64,000 nucleotides of DNA from Chaetoderma sp. LZ-2023a (GCA_034401795.1 CM067370.1:52155380-52219379); one strand, 5' to 3'. Counted from the stretch's first letter, positions 35,360-45,600 are shown. Numbers and translations are program-made. Notes: generated by a model from the sequence alone, not told the origin.

Positions 35360-36080
35360 AATTAATATTTTCTCTACGCATGTATTAATAAAGTAGCTGC
35401 TTACATGTTATATACCTGCAATAATAGTATCAATTCAAAAACATAATTAAGAAGATGGAATCTTATTTGTCTGTTTTTTTATTTAAAATTAACCATACTT
35501 TTATACTTATTAAAAACACAGTTAATTTTAAATAAATCCATGCCTTTTAAAGGTCCCACCTACTTAATTGATTTGATATGACTTTAAAAAAAAAAGACAC
35601 CACCTAATTAATTGTTTTATTTCGTCAATCGTAGCTTTGAAAAAATATGTTGTGACTTATTTGTTATTTTATTTCGTAAAACCATATCTTTGTAACAATA
35701 TGTGTCTTATTATTGATGTCAGTATAAATAGAAAGTTTTAAAATTTGATTTCACTTGTTCTGTACTAGCACCTTGCTCTCTCTTTATCTATCGCTAGCGA
35801 CTCGCCATTCCTTACCCCACCTCCTCTGCACGTGCTGGTATGACCGCTTTTTCACCTGACTGAGGCACTTGTCATCGCGTGCCATTGTTATTCTATTCTT
35901 TAGAGAAGAATGGGGCATGTGAAGGATTGATATAGAGTAACACTGACAAAGAATAGTGCATTTCATTATGAGCGCTCCGCATTCTGAAAAAACACTGTTA
36001 TACGGTTTTGTTCAATTTCATGGTAATATTCTCAGAATATGGCGTCTATTTCATAACTATTTAAAGATGTCATGGATTTG
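35360..36080. other. Noncoding gap within the Polinton
   Basis: Very A+T-rich. No gene seen. 35877-35925 ('gcgtgccattgtta' and 'agagaagaatgg') shares words with the motif cluster at 22.6 kb. Confidence 0.4.
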
Positions 36081-36099
36081 TTCTTCTTCATCGCGCAAG

Positions 36100-36380
36100 T
36101 ATATGATGTCATAATCTATTCACTCATACGTCACTATATTTCATTCCAATTTCGCTCTTACACGAATTTATGACGTCAATATCTTCTATTATATGTTTTT
36201 ATTCATAGCATTTCTCCTAAGATATGAAGCGAGTATATGACGTCACAATCATGCACTTAAATATTCATAGCATTTCTCCTAAGCTATGACATCACAATCA
36301 TACACTTAAATGTTCATAGTATTTCTCGTAAGTTACGACTTGAGTATCTGACGTCACAATTATATTCTTAATGTATGCTA
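36100..36380 (+). promoter_or_regulatory. Tandem ~60-bp repeat with TGACGTCA sites upstream of late genes
   Basis: Repeated block 'tgacgtcacaatcatncact' + 'taaat.ttcatagcatttct' + 'cctaag.tatga'. Perfect TGACGTCA octamers lie at 36171-36178, 36238-36245 and 36349-36356, and a one-base variant TGACATCA at 36287-36294. The octamer is the consensus binding site of CREB/ATF bZIP factors. The array sits about 200 bp upstream of the packaging-ATPase start, followed by a TATA-rich stretch at 36485-36510, so it may be the promoter of the packaging/capsid gene block. Confidence 0.5.
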
Positions 36381-36560
36381 TCCAGTAAGCATTGAAAACG
36401 TATTCACAGAAGAGTGACTACATATTACATCATAGAGTTATGTCACCATAGTGACTGTTCACGTACATTCTGTTTCAACTAAGGTATATATATAAATATA
36501 TATATATATGTATGCACGTATATCTCCTTAGTCAAACGTGGACATACACATGCCGATGCA

Positions 36561-37172
36561 ATGGCGACATCTCTTGACTGCAATACGTCGTTACGTCATC
36601 CATTTACTATGATTGTCTGTGGGCCAACACAGTGCAGTAAAACTGACATGATAAAAGCTCTAATAAGAGATCCCTCCACCATTACTCCCCCTCCGCAGAG
36701 GATTGTGTACTGCCACAGTGCGTGGCAAGACGGGTATAACGATTTAACGAAAGAAGTTGAATTTAAAGAGGGTGTGAATGTTGAACTAGACAGAAGTTGC
36801 AGAACATTGGTGGTACTCGACGACTTGATGAATAAATGCAATGAGAATGTGGCCCACCTATTTAGAAAATGTTCTCAGCATGAGAACTGTAGCATCATAT
36901 TTGTAGCGCAAAATCTGTTTCACAAGTCACGCAATCAGCAATTCTTGTTTAAGACTCCACGTGATGCATCCTCCTTTCGTTCTTTATCTAATCAGACGTA
37001 CTCAGGCAATACATAGTATTTGATCGAATCATATAAGGATGCAACATACGCACCTTACTCATATCTACACATAGGTTTGAAACAGTCGACACCTGACAAT
37101 ATCAGACTACGTTCATCTGTTCAGTCTAAAGGAGGCTGTTACGTTTACATACCTAAGAAAAATGGCATCAAA
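36561..37172 (+). pseudogene. Packaging ATPase (FtsK/HerA, A32-like)
   Basis: Pumps DNA into capsids in related viruses. From ATG 36561: 'HPFTMIVCGPTQCSKT' is the Walker A region (the conserved Gly before Lys reads Ser), 'LVVLDDLM' is Walker B (about residues 91-98), and 'NCSIIFVAQNLFHKSRNQ' is the sensor region that follows. One stop (37014-37016) interrupts the frame, which then resumes as 'LIESYKDATYAPYSYLHIGL' and ends its recognisable homology at 'CYVYIPK' (about 37158). No stop then separates it from the next protein. Length to that point is about 200 residues, close to the family's usual size. Confidence 0.8.
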
Positions 37173-37613
37173 ATGGAATGCCATTTACCTATGCTTCAAT
37201 ATTTGGCTAAAGTAACGCCTAAGATCAGAAATGGTGTAATCAAACAGTGTTCGAACGAATTGGTGGATGTACTATGCGAATCATGCCTAAACGCATTACA
37301 TGGGAATGTTCATCTCACTAAATCACTATACAAGCAGTTGAGTAAAGATAGAGGGAAAATGCGAACACTGACTAGTCGTGGAGTGCCATATGTACGTAAA
37401 AGAAAATTGCTACAAACAGGTGGATTTTTAGGAGCATTATTACCAGCAGAGAAAACGTTGAGACAGATATATAATGGCACAGAAAAGGATGATAGCGTCA
37501 GTGAGTCCATGCCTTCGCCCGTGTGTAAAAGAATAGGTAGAAAGAGATCTCTAGCAGGTAGAAGGAAGCAAAAGGGGCATTCAACTCTGGTGTGGGTAAA
37601 TTTAGGTAAGTAA
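37173..37613 (+). CDS. Small basic core-like (pX-like) protein, frame continuous with ATPase
   Basis: The likely own start is ATG 37173. The protein is basic with a helical N-terminal part ('LPMLQYLAKVTPKIR', 'CSNELVDVLCESCLNALHG'), then 'LYKQLSKDRGKMRTL', 'VRKRKLLQTGGFLGALLPA' (the lysine/arginine run and 'QTGGFLGALL' are the most characteristic part), and an Arg/Lys-rich tail. A protein like this follows the packaging ATPase in many Polintons and adenovirus-like elements and is compared with adenoviral core protein X. The stop 37611-37613 overlaps the integrase start (TAATG). Confidence 0.6.
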   Translation: MECHLPMLQYLAKVTPKIRNGVIKQCSNELVDVLCESCLNALHGNVHLTKSLYKQLSKDRGKMRTLTSRGVPYVRKRKLLQTGGFLGALLPAEKTLRQIYNGTEKDDSVSESMPSPVCKRIGRKRSLAGRRKQKGHSTLVWVNLGK

Positions 37614-38638
37614 TGGATGATGCTAAATTGGCAAAAGTATATTTCGATCTAAAACATTTTGCATCTTTTGGTGGGAAAGAAAAGCTATATGATGCATTCC
37701 AGGGTAAAATACCACGTGACTATATCGACAAATGGCTAAAATGCCAAGAAGTATATATGCTACACAGACCACGGAGAACAAAGTTTGACAGGCGACAAAT
37801 AAAAGTTTCTGCTGTCGATGAACTATGGCAGGCAGATCTATGCTCGATGGGAATGCTGGCAAAAGAGAACAACAACGTGTTATATTTGCTATGCATAGTT
37901 GATGCCCTTTCAAAATATGCATGGGTGGAAAGTCTTTTTAGTAGAGCCGCCCACACGCTATTCAAACAGACAAAGGGGGTAAGTTCGTAAACAATGTAAT
38001 GAAAAAGTATTTGAAAGATAATGGAATACATTTCTACTTCTCAAAATGAAATGAAAGCGGCAATGGTGAAGCGTTTTCAACGCATGCTGAAGGGACGAAT
38101 ATACAGATACATGATGCATAAGAATACACGAAAGTATATTGATGTATTACCTAGTTTAGTCACAACGTACAATAGCACCACACATACCAATATGCACATG
38201 CCACCTTCGGAAGTCGATCGTAGTACAGAGTTAATCACATGGAGAAATATATATGGTAAGAAGCCGAAGAAACATGCCAAATCTAAAAACAGCCCTACTC
38301 AAGGCGACCATGTTAGAATATCTCAAGCTAAAATGCCATTTGAAAAAGCATATCGTCGACAGTGGAGTCACGAATTGTTTAAGCTACGCGAGGTACTTAC
38401 AGACAAATATCCATATTTATATAAATTGAAAGAATATGCAGGGGATCTGATTATTGGTACTTTTTATCATGATGAGATACAGCAAGTGATAGAAGAAACT
38501 GATAAAGAGTATGCAGTGGAAAGAATACTTAAAAGTAGAAAAAATAAGAAGGGAAAACGCGAGTATCTGGTACAGTGGCGCTGTTGCCCAGCTAAGTTTA
38601 ACACATGGGTTGCTGAACTCAGTACTATACATCATTAA
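37613..38638 (+). pseudogene. Polinton DDE integrase with C-terminal chromodomain
   Basis: Retroviral-type integrase that would insert the element. From ATG 37613: N-terminal helical region 'KLYDAFQGKIPRDYIDKWL'; the core with first Asp in 'ELWQADLCSMG'; 'YLLCIVDALSKYAWV'; the second Asp in 'IQTDKGGKF' after a frameshift near 37960; and after another shift near 38040 'MKAAMVKRFQRMLKGRIY', where the position of the third acidic residue reads Lys. The C-terminal chromodomain is clear: 'YAVERILKSRKNKKGKREYL', 'VQWRCCPAKFNTWV'. Two frameshifts and the lost Glu mean it is inactive. Confidence 0.85.
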
Positions 38639-38683
38639 CAATGGATGAATATATAGAGAAGGTAAAATCAGAGTATGTGGTGA

Positions 38684-38929
38684 ATGATGAGTTCACGAGT
38701 ACTGGAAGAAGAAATAGTATACCTAGCTCAAGCTATAATAATTTATATCATAATCATTACGTGTATCGTGAATCTGAGTATACAAAATGGTCAATCAGGC
38801 ATATGGATATCGCTTTTAAGTGGATGTCTATGGTATATATTGCCTAGTCCATGCATAAAGACGAACATATGTCATTCAACTCAGAATGAACGAGGATCAG
38901 TTTTACGTAACCCTTCTGAGCAAAAGTAG
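38684..38929 (+). CDS. Small membrane protein of Polinton
   Basis: An 81-codon frame with a strongly hydrophobic segment 'AIIIYIIIITCIVNLSI' followed by 'WISLLSGCLWYILPSP'. A single-pass, short membrane protein with this W..LLS.C...LP.P pattern sits just before the penton-like gene in many Polintons; its function is not known to me. The C-terminus overlaps the next gene. A second overlapping frame at 38641-38847 (+1) shows nothing recognisable and is probably a decayed 5' part or a shadow. Confidence 0.5.
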   Translation: MMSSRVLEEEIVYLAQAIIIYIIIITCIVNLSIQNGQSGIWISLLSGCLWYILPSPCIKTNICHSTQNERGSVLRNPSEQK

Positions 38930-39868
38930 TATGCAGTTCTTTCCAGACAATAAGATATCAGAGTTTAGAACTCGCCTGCAAACTCCATTAACATTGAATG
39001 ATGAATGGGAAGTGGGCCTCTCGAGTGTACTATATCCGAGGAGTTGGCTTACTATTTCAAAGCAAAGTTTTGTACAACTATAAGTATTTACTAAGAAGAA
39101 AATAAAGAGGAAGAAGTAGAAGAAAGATGATGGTGAACCAGAAGAAGAAATTCACAAAGATGGCGATAGTGCAGTGGAAATAGAAAAGGCAAAGACAACG
39201 CCTTATGTGCTAGTTTTAAACAATGGCCTCAGTAATCCTCATCCTGCTGATCAGGAAACACATGCACGAAATGATCAACCAAATAATGGGAGAAAAAAAC
39301 ATTCACGTAGAAGCGAATATCAATATGTGCAATTGGAAGCACCATTTATCACTGTGCCTAAAGGGTAGTATGCAGTGAAAAATATGGTAGACTATCTAAA
39401 TGGTCAAATAGAGAGCAAGGCAAGATTGAGACACAAACAGATTTTTGTCAATTTTTACTTGCATCGCGCGAGTCTCGTTTATCTCTCAGTTAAAGATAGT
39501 TACGCTATACAATTAGGTGGGGAAGTAGCAAATTTAATCAGATTCGAAGGAGGAAAAATACATATGGGACCTATAGACTTTAAAGAATCATTTCGTTCGA
39601 ATCATGAGGGCGGGCCTACGACCACGTATACGTATTGTGACGTAGTCTCACACAGTGTGGTAGGTGGCCACTACTCAGAGTGATACCCATTTCTAGTATG
39701 GATGGAGGGAAAGATATATGTCAGAGGATGTATCCTAATATCCAATACCACGCTGTGTCAAAGAACTGCATTGATACTATTGAAATACTTATAACGGATA
39801 GAACTGGTGCCAATGTACCATTCAAGGACAGACCATCGCCGAGTGTACTCTTCCTGCATTTCAGATGA
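38886..39868 (+). pseudogene. Penton-like minor capsid protein
   Basis: Capsid vertex-type protein. Frame 1 from 38886: 'FYVTLLSKSSMQFFPDN', 'FRTRLQTPLTLNDEWEVGLSS', a stop (39081-39083), a charged Lys/Glu linker, a stop (39366-39368), 'KNMVDYLNGQIESKARL', 'VANLIRFEGGKIHMGP'. A frameshift near 39680 leads to 'NIQYHAVSKNCIDTIEILIT', 'PSVLFLHFR' with the stop 39866-39868. The order and the terminal LHFR are those of the jelly-roll minor capsid protein of Polintons. A second remnant of such a gene lies at 47583-47810. Confidence 0.8.
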
Positions 39869-39891
39869 CGACAACAACAATGAGAAGGTGA

Positions 39892-40335
39892 ATGAGAGGT
39901 AGAATGAGCGTTTCAACACTGGCGCATTACTATGCGAGTCAAGCGGGCCATGGACGTATTCCAGTTTTTGTAGGCGCATGATACCAATCAGGGCATGGAC
40001 TCGGTAATATTATAGGTGGGCTATTACGTTCAGCAATACCTATCGCAAGAAATGTAACTAAATCTGTAGGTAAACAAGCTCTTATCACACGAATCGGCCT
40101 AGCTGAGGATGTAATGCCTGGGAAAAATGTTAAAACAGCATTAAAATCGAGAGTGCATGGTGTTGACAGGTCTTTAATACCGGAAGCTATAACAGCAGTG
40201 CATGGTGGTTTAAGACTACCTCAGCCAAAACGTAAAAATCGGAATAATGCAGGTAATGCTCAGTCAATGCATGCGATACCAAAGAGGAAGGGTCGCAATA
40301 GATGTCAGAGAAAACACACAGATATCTTTAATTAA
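39892..40335 (+). pseudogene. Gly-rich basic virion-like protein with one stop
   Basis: From ATG 39892, 148 codons with a single stop (39979-39981). It reads 'YYASQAGHGRIPVFVGA', stop, 'YQSGHGLGNIIGGLLRSAIP', 'VGKQALITRIGLAEDV', then a basic tail ('PQPKRKNRN', 'IPKRKGRNRCQRK'). An amphipathic Gly-rich N-terminal part plus basic tail between penton-like and major capsid genes is standard for Polintons. It is often compared with adenoviral protein VI, a membrane-active internal protein; the comparison is by position and composition. Confidence 0.6.
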
Positions 40336-40346
40336 CAAAAAAACCC

Positions 40347-40525
40347 ATGGAACTTAGCCAAATATGTGAGTGCTCGAAGAGCGAATTAGACATTTTTCAG
40401 ACACGTCCCATAGTGATAACATTGGAGCCTGCAAATTGTGAACAGTTTCAACCGATGTTCTCACAAGTGGATGTTTTTTTTAATGGAAAACGTATCAGTG
40501 GCTCGAACGAAAATTACGCTTACCG

Positions 40526-40528
<3 letters not shown>
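40347..40528 (+). pseudogene. Major capsid protein, N-terminal stub, cut by TA microsatellite
   Basis: From ATG 40347: 'CECSKSELDIFQTRPI' is the N-terminal signature of Polinton double-jelly-roll major capsid proteins. It is followed almost at once by 'PMFSQVDVFFNGKRIS' and 'NYAYRSY', which normally lie some 50 residues further on, so an internal in-frame deletion of about that size is inferred. The reading frame then enters a TA microsatellite (40529-40614). The remaining ~85% of the gene is not found. Confidence 0.75.

Positions 40529-40614
<86 letters not shown>
40529..40614. repeat. (TA)n microsatellite at the break in the major capsid gene
   Basis: 86 bp of pure AT alternation. It forms the right boundary of recognisable collinear Polinton sequence. 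Confidence 0.98.
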
Positions 40615-40616
<2 letters not shown>

Positions 40617-40617
<1 letters not shown>

Positions 40618-40962
40618 TGTGATCGCTTGGGCATCACTGATTTCTGCAACATCAGTCTTTAGTATATGCCCAGTGTCGTCAAAGAGGTTGATTCGTCTAA
40701 ATGTAGGTTTCATCTCACTTCGACCTGAAGGTTTAAAGTACCAACATATGTTGGCGTATCGATGTTTAGTGCTGATAGACACGTTTACCTGAGGTTCTAA
40801 CTGGTAAACGTACTCTATATACTTTACTGTATTGTTATAGCTAGCTTTATAAACAGTATTTTCGAAGTCAGGCTTCATGTAAAATTCTAAATGTCTTATA
40901 GTCAATAAAAGTTGCTCGCTACGTAGGATAGCTGCTACCAATACTAAATTCCTGTATGCCAA
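40617..40962 (-). pseudogene. Unrecognised 115-codon open frame on the opposite strand
   Basis: The minus-strand frame begins 'MAYRNLVLVAAILRSEQLLL', continues 'IRHLEFYMKPD', 'VKYIEYVYQLEPQVNVS', 'YANICWYFKPSGR' and 'FRRINLFDDTGHIL', and is open up to the TA tract. The composition looks like a folded protein with beta-rich, aromatic segments. I do not recognise the family. Given its position it may be an inverted piece of a capsid gene, perhaps from a different Polinton, but this is speculation. Confidence 0.3.
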
Positions 40963-41159
40963 CTACTATTTCTTCTTTATGTTTCCTAACTCTTACATAC
41001 ACATTACTTCTAAGATCTACAGGCACTTTTCAACCTGGAAAGTGTGTTGACTTCATCGTGACACTTACAACCCTTTATTTAATCCTTGAAAGCTTGGTGA
41101 AATTACACTTTATCACACACTTTTATACCAAGGGCTGGGAGATGAACCGTGACCTCGAT

Positions 41160-42125
41160 TGATAGAACATATCCAAATATGTCAAAACTCTATAAAATTC
41201 CTCCAACACCTCAAAGAATGGAGACCTTATAAGTGGCTGCTCTGATTGGTTGAGAGTTATGACGTCATCAATGTTAGGCCCCGTCCCTAACACTTTCATG
41301 GCCCATTACCCTTCAAATAGCTCTACAGCACACACATTGCTGACGTATAAGCGGCTGTTCCATTTGGATGGAGTTATGACGTCATCACTATTTGAATTAG
41401 ACAGTTTCACGGCTCATTACAAATGTCAATAGCTCTACAGAACAAACATTGGAGACTGTATAAGCGCTGTTTTGATAAGTTGAGAGGTATGACATCATCA
41501 ATATTTGAATTAGGCCACGCCCCTTACACCTTCATGTCTCATTACACATGCCAATAACTCTACAGGTCAATCATTGACGACTTATAAGTGGCTGTTCTGA
41601 TTGGCTGGGAGAGGTCACGGGAACTCAATTGAAACATTGGTTTGAACAATGGTGACCATATAAGTGGCTGCTCTGATAGGCCACGAGGGGGTCACGTGAC
41701 CCTACCCTAGACATTTCACACCTCATTACACCTGTCAATAGATCTACAGCTCGAGCAATGGCGACTGTATAAGCGGCTGTTCTGATTGGTCGAGAGCTAC
41801 GGCGTCATCAATATTTGAAGTAGGCCATGCCCGCTAACACTTTCACGGCTCATTACACCTGCCAATCATCACTGATACATGTAAATATATCACCGCGTCG
41901 AGCAATGGCGATTGCAGAAGCGACTGTTCCGATTGGCTATGAGAGGTCACATAACCCTACATTTGCCCACGCCCACTTCACACATCGTTGCACCTGTCTC
42001 GCATCGGCAGACATCAAAATATCTATATTACCAAAATGTGGTGAACGGATGGGTGGCTGGTCTGATTGGTCGAGAGTTATGACGTCATCAATGATGTGAT
42101 CAATATTGGAATTATGCCACACCAA
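41160..42125. repeat. Tandem repeat, ~8 degenerate units of 100-140 bp
   Basis: Each unit holds 'ctgattggttgagagttatg' + 'acgtcatcaatatttgaatt' + 'aggccacgcccc', then 'ctcattacacctgccaatag' + 'ctctac' and 'atggcgac.tataagtggct'. Units begin near 41230, 41350, 41468, 41589, 41661, 41768, 41920 and 42050. The vocabulary overlaps that of the inverted repeats in the GST intron ('gattgg..gag', 'atgacgtcat', 'ttacacctgccaatcat'). Confidence 0.75.
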
Positions 42126-42184
42126 TTTCTCCCCACCAAAATGGTGGGAGAGGTCTAATACAACATATCGATGACGCCATTGAT

Positions 42185-42395
<211 letters not shown>

Positions 42396-42526
42396 TCTCT
42401 GTGTTCATCGGGCCATCGCCAGCACTATTGCTTTTCATTTCATCAGCTTTCTTACACTGACCTAGTAGACCCCTTAAAAGCACAAGGCGTATTTAAATAC
42501 AAAACGGGTACACAATTTAGCAAGCT

Positions 42527-42532
42527 TTTATT
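42527..42532 (-). terminator. Candidate polyadenylation signal of the GST gene
   Basis: AATAAA on the minus strand, about 135 bp past the GST stop codon. Confidence 0.4.
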
Positions 42533-42666
42533 AATCCTGTATTTCCGATATAAAAAAACGAGCTAGAAACCTGTTCTTCCTGAATATAACATTATTTATC
42601 TAATATGATACACGAATGATATACTTTATAAGTAAATTATTAATTAGATTGTGACAACCCTTTACA

Positions 42667-43002
42667 TTATGGCGGTGTAGGTTTTACAAAAGCGTCCTTT
42701 AAGGCAAATAGATCCTTCCCAGCAGCATCAAAATGAGGCTGTAGTTTGGTTTTCACTCGCTCCATCCAGGAAGAAACACCCTTGTTGGCGCTAATTAGTC
42801 CATCCTCTTTAACTCCGTAAAGCTGCATTAACTCACATACGCCAATCAGGTCAGCAATGGATATTTCCTGGCCGCACAGAAATGGCCTATCCTTTAGGTA
42901 TACTGAGCATATTTCATCAAGCGTTTTCTCAAGCGTCTTTCTGAGTTCACCCACTTTGTGCCAGTCTAGCGCGCGATTCTCTCGGCGAGGGTCTATCATA
43001 AA
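42667..43002 (-). CDS. Glutathione S-transferase theta-like, last coding exon
   Basis: GST theta enzymes conjugate glutathione to electrophiles in the cytosol. This exon (111 codons plus stop) encodes the helical C-terminal domain: 'LRKTLEKTLDEICSVYLKDR', 'PFLCGQEISIADLIGVCELM' (the conserved ADL-CE core), and 'SSWMERVKTKLQPHFDAAGK'. It follows a good acceptor (ttcttgcag) at 43003 and joins in phase to the exon at 52651-52801. Open sequence upstream to 43188 is intron read-through. No disruptions are visible. The 43003-52650 intron is packed with mobile DNA. Confidence 0.85.
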   Translation of the reverse strand, partial: FMIDPRRENRALDWHKVGELRKTLEKTLDEICSVYLKDRPFLCGQEISIADLIGVCELMQLYGVKEDGLISANKGVSSWMERVKTKLQPHFDAAGKDLFALKDAFVKPTPP

Positions 43003-43189
43003 CTGCAAGAAATGTATTGCGCCTTTAAAGATAAACTGTCGAGAAACATAATGCAATTCTTCTACTATTTTTACCTTTCCAGTTTTGAACCAGGAGGTTT
43101 CTAGAATTCCAAACTTCGCTATAAAACACTGACAAGAAACAGTAGTTATCAAAACAATCACTATTCTATGTCTGGAATTCAACACCAAC

Positions 43190-43930
43190 GTTGAACTAAA
43201 AATAGTTTAGAGATGTATGCCGTATACGTGTATACATGTAACCAGGCCTCAGGGGTGGATCCAGAAATCTTTTAGGGCTGGGGTGCATGAAAAAGGGCAC
43301 CTGTCAAGCAACAGGACCACCGGTAGCCAAACCAGAGGTGGTGGTCCGCGGACCCTCCCCTGGAAAGTTTGAAATCTAGGTGCTCTCAGATAGTATCTCC
43401 TGTATTTGTAGAGGTAAATATTGTTGCCTGTTAAATTATTCAATTTTACGCATTTATTTATAATTTAAATTCTGTGTGCTTAGTTGATACTTTTCTCATT
43501 AGTGCCTCCACATTATGGACGTGGCGGTACTACGAAGGGGTCGAATTACCCCATACATTCAAAATCTGAGATCAATTAATTTCCAACAGTCACAGATTAT
43601 TCTTTATTGTTGCTGCCTTATACTGGAAACTATTGCTGCATAGTCTCTAAACTAGTGGACAGCTACCTATGTGCTAACTAGAGACTAACTATTGACGTAC
43701 AGATGTAGTAGAACGTGTAGTGATGCTACTAGGGCAACAGTTGAAAGTGCTAGGAGGAGAAAAGGCATGCCAATCGGTGACAGGGCACGCCTCCAAGCTG
43801 TCATAGGCAGCTACCAGTCACATTATTTTCAAAATATTCAACAGACTATTCCTTTTCCTATATCAATACAGAATGTGTCCAGTCTGGTGTGCCATTGTTT
43901 AATGGTTAAAGTTCTTTTTAAAGTAGAGAC
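43190..43930. other. GST intron, no feature recognised
   Basis: No conserved frame. It borders the inverted repeat that begins near 43935. Confidence 0.4.
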
Positions 43931-43934
43931 ACGT

Positions 43935-44805
43935 TAGTAGGACGACGACGGTATAGGCGGCTGTGTTGTTTGGACGAGAGGGTGATGCCGTCATCTGATT
44001 TGCATATATCTGAGATTAATCTAGGTCGCCACCCATGCCCATATATGGTCATGTTAGCGTGTCCCAATATGCAAATGAGATGCCGTCACCACCCTCTCGG
44101 CTAATGAGCTAACACAGCCGCCCATAGCTTTGCTGTTTTCGATGATGTATAGGTGTAGGCATTTACCGATAATTGACTGGTGTAATGAGCCATGTCCATG
44201 GTTACGTGACACCTGTAGACCAATTACACTTATATCGTCGCCCTAGCGTAAGCCACATGACATCAAGAAAGGGTCTGACATAATGTAGAGTACTCTAACG
44301 TGTGTCCATGTTGTCACTGTGATTGGGTCATGTGACGGTAACTACGGTCCTTGCCATCCTAATTACCCATGAAAGATACGTGACTTATGTAGCGAGAGGT
44401 ATCAGATCACGTGACACCTGTATGCCAATCAGTATGGCCACATATATTGTTGCCCTAGCTTAGGTCAACTTATAGGACACCAGCTGTCACGTTTCAAGCC
44501 TAATTACCCGTGAAAGGGGTGTGGTCTAAGGTCTGGGGCATGTCAGACCACGTGATGCCTGTAGGCCAATCAGCATTGCCGCATATATCATTGCCCTAGC
44601 TTTGCCGTAATGTGTTTCACCATGTCCAGTTGTGAGCATTGTAGGACTAATGATACGTGAAAGAATCATGGTCAAAGGCCTGAGGCGCGGCCTTTTGTCA
44701 GATCTATTGCAATGGTGGTGTTGGGGTGTGAAAAAGTGTTTTAACATGTCCAAATGGGATCAGACTCTGAGTTTATTCTATCTTGAAAAAATATTTAAAT
44801 TAAGT
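43935..44805 (+). repeat. ~0.9-kb repeat, copy A (inverted relative to copy B)
   Basis: Matches the reverse complement of about 50845-51745 over its length. Anchors: 'gccttttgtcagatctattg' plus 'caat' at 44692; 'aacatgtccaaatgg' at 44742; 'cacgtgacacctgta..ccaat' several times; 'atattgttgccctagctta'. Its left end is itself a long imperfect hairpin around 'gatttgcatata ... tatgcaaatga' (43960-44110). The interior is made of ~125-bp subrepeats. Noncoding; possibly a nonautonomous DNA element. Confidence 0.75.
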
Positions 44806-44809
44806 AGCC

Positions 44810-45600
44810 TAATTACTACACATTATTGCATAATACAAGCCTATGTATCAGCTGCATTGCCATACAAATAATAGTAGTATACACACGGTTACCAGCATCT
44901 GCTATTGTAATAGCCTGGAGCATAAAGCGAACTTGAACTTAACTTACAGGTCTGAGTAAAACCTTTTTTTCAAAATACCCACCACAAATCTCTGTAAATG
45001 CTAAACATTCGATTTTATGCACATAGCTGATATATACCCCTATATTAAACTCACTTATGCCCATTACAAACTCATAATTCGTAACTCTATGGTATAACTG
45101 ATAAATGGTCTACCAAGCTACCCTCATATGTGCCCTTGTTAACACATTTGTTCATTCGACTCTCGCACCCGAGAGCGTACCAGCAGCTGCAGCTCATTCT
45201 AACAAGTCTTCTTGAAATGTGTTGACTCAAACTTTAACAAACCCCGCTGAGTAAAAGACCCGCACATGCTTCAAATAAAAAAATTGTAATTCACCAACCC
45301 GTCGCTCTATACCCAGTTCATGACCGAGCATGCATGTGAGCGTCTGTGTGTGCATACATGCGTACACACGTGTGTGTGTATATGCATGTATGTGTGAGTG
45401 CGGAGGCGTTCTAGATCTAAATCTAGAGATTATTCTGATTCTACCCATTCCTCCAGTCACGTTAGAAGCGCCTACATGTGGAGCGGATGCCAAACAGAAT
45501 TTACATATTCTAAGTTCAGTCTAACTAGTGCCTTGAACAACCATCTGAATGTGTTGATCCAAAAATATGAATGACCTTTGGATAGCCCCCCCCCCCATTA
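44810..45600. other. GST intron, TG-rich patch, otherwise unrecognised
   Basis: 45335-45400 is an irregular TG/CA-type simple sequence ('gtctgtgtgtgcatacatgc'). No gene. Confidence 0.4.

Larger units (their letters stand above)
22591..40614 (+). mobile_element. Decayed Maverick/Polinton (virus-like transposon)
   Basis: About 12.6 kb of Polinton sequence, excluding the nested transposon, with every recognised gene on the plus strand. The order is acidic repeat protein, protein-primed PolB, PC4-like protein, Cys/His protein, packaging ATPase, basic core-like protein, integrase, small membrane protein, penton-like protein, Gly-rich basic protein and major capsid protein. The set of PolB, retroviral-type integrase, FtsK/HerA-type ATPase and capsid genes defines Polintons. 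An adenain-type protease was not found and may lie beyond the broken right end. Nearly every gene has stops or frameshifts, so it is inactive. Both termini are undefined: the left is an estimate and the right is the microsatellite in the major capsid gene. Confidence 0.85.

Noticed and set aside
36171..36380. CRISPR-like array
   Set aside because: Repeats are adjacent and degenerate with no unique spacers, and the genome is eukaryotic.
42667..43188. Full 173-codon reading as the GST terminal exon
   Set aside because: The first ~60 codons have no GST similarity, and a canonical acceptor at 43003 marks the exon start.
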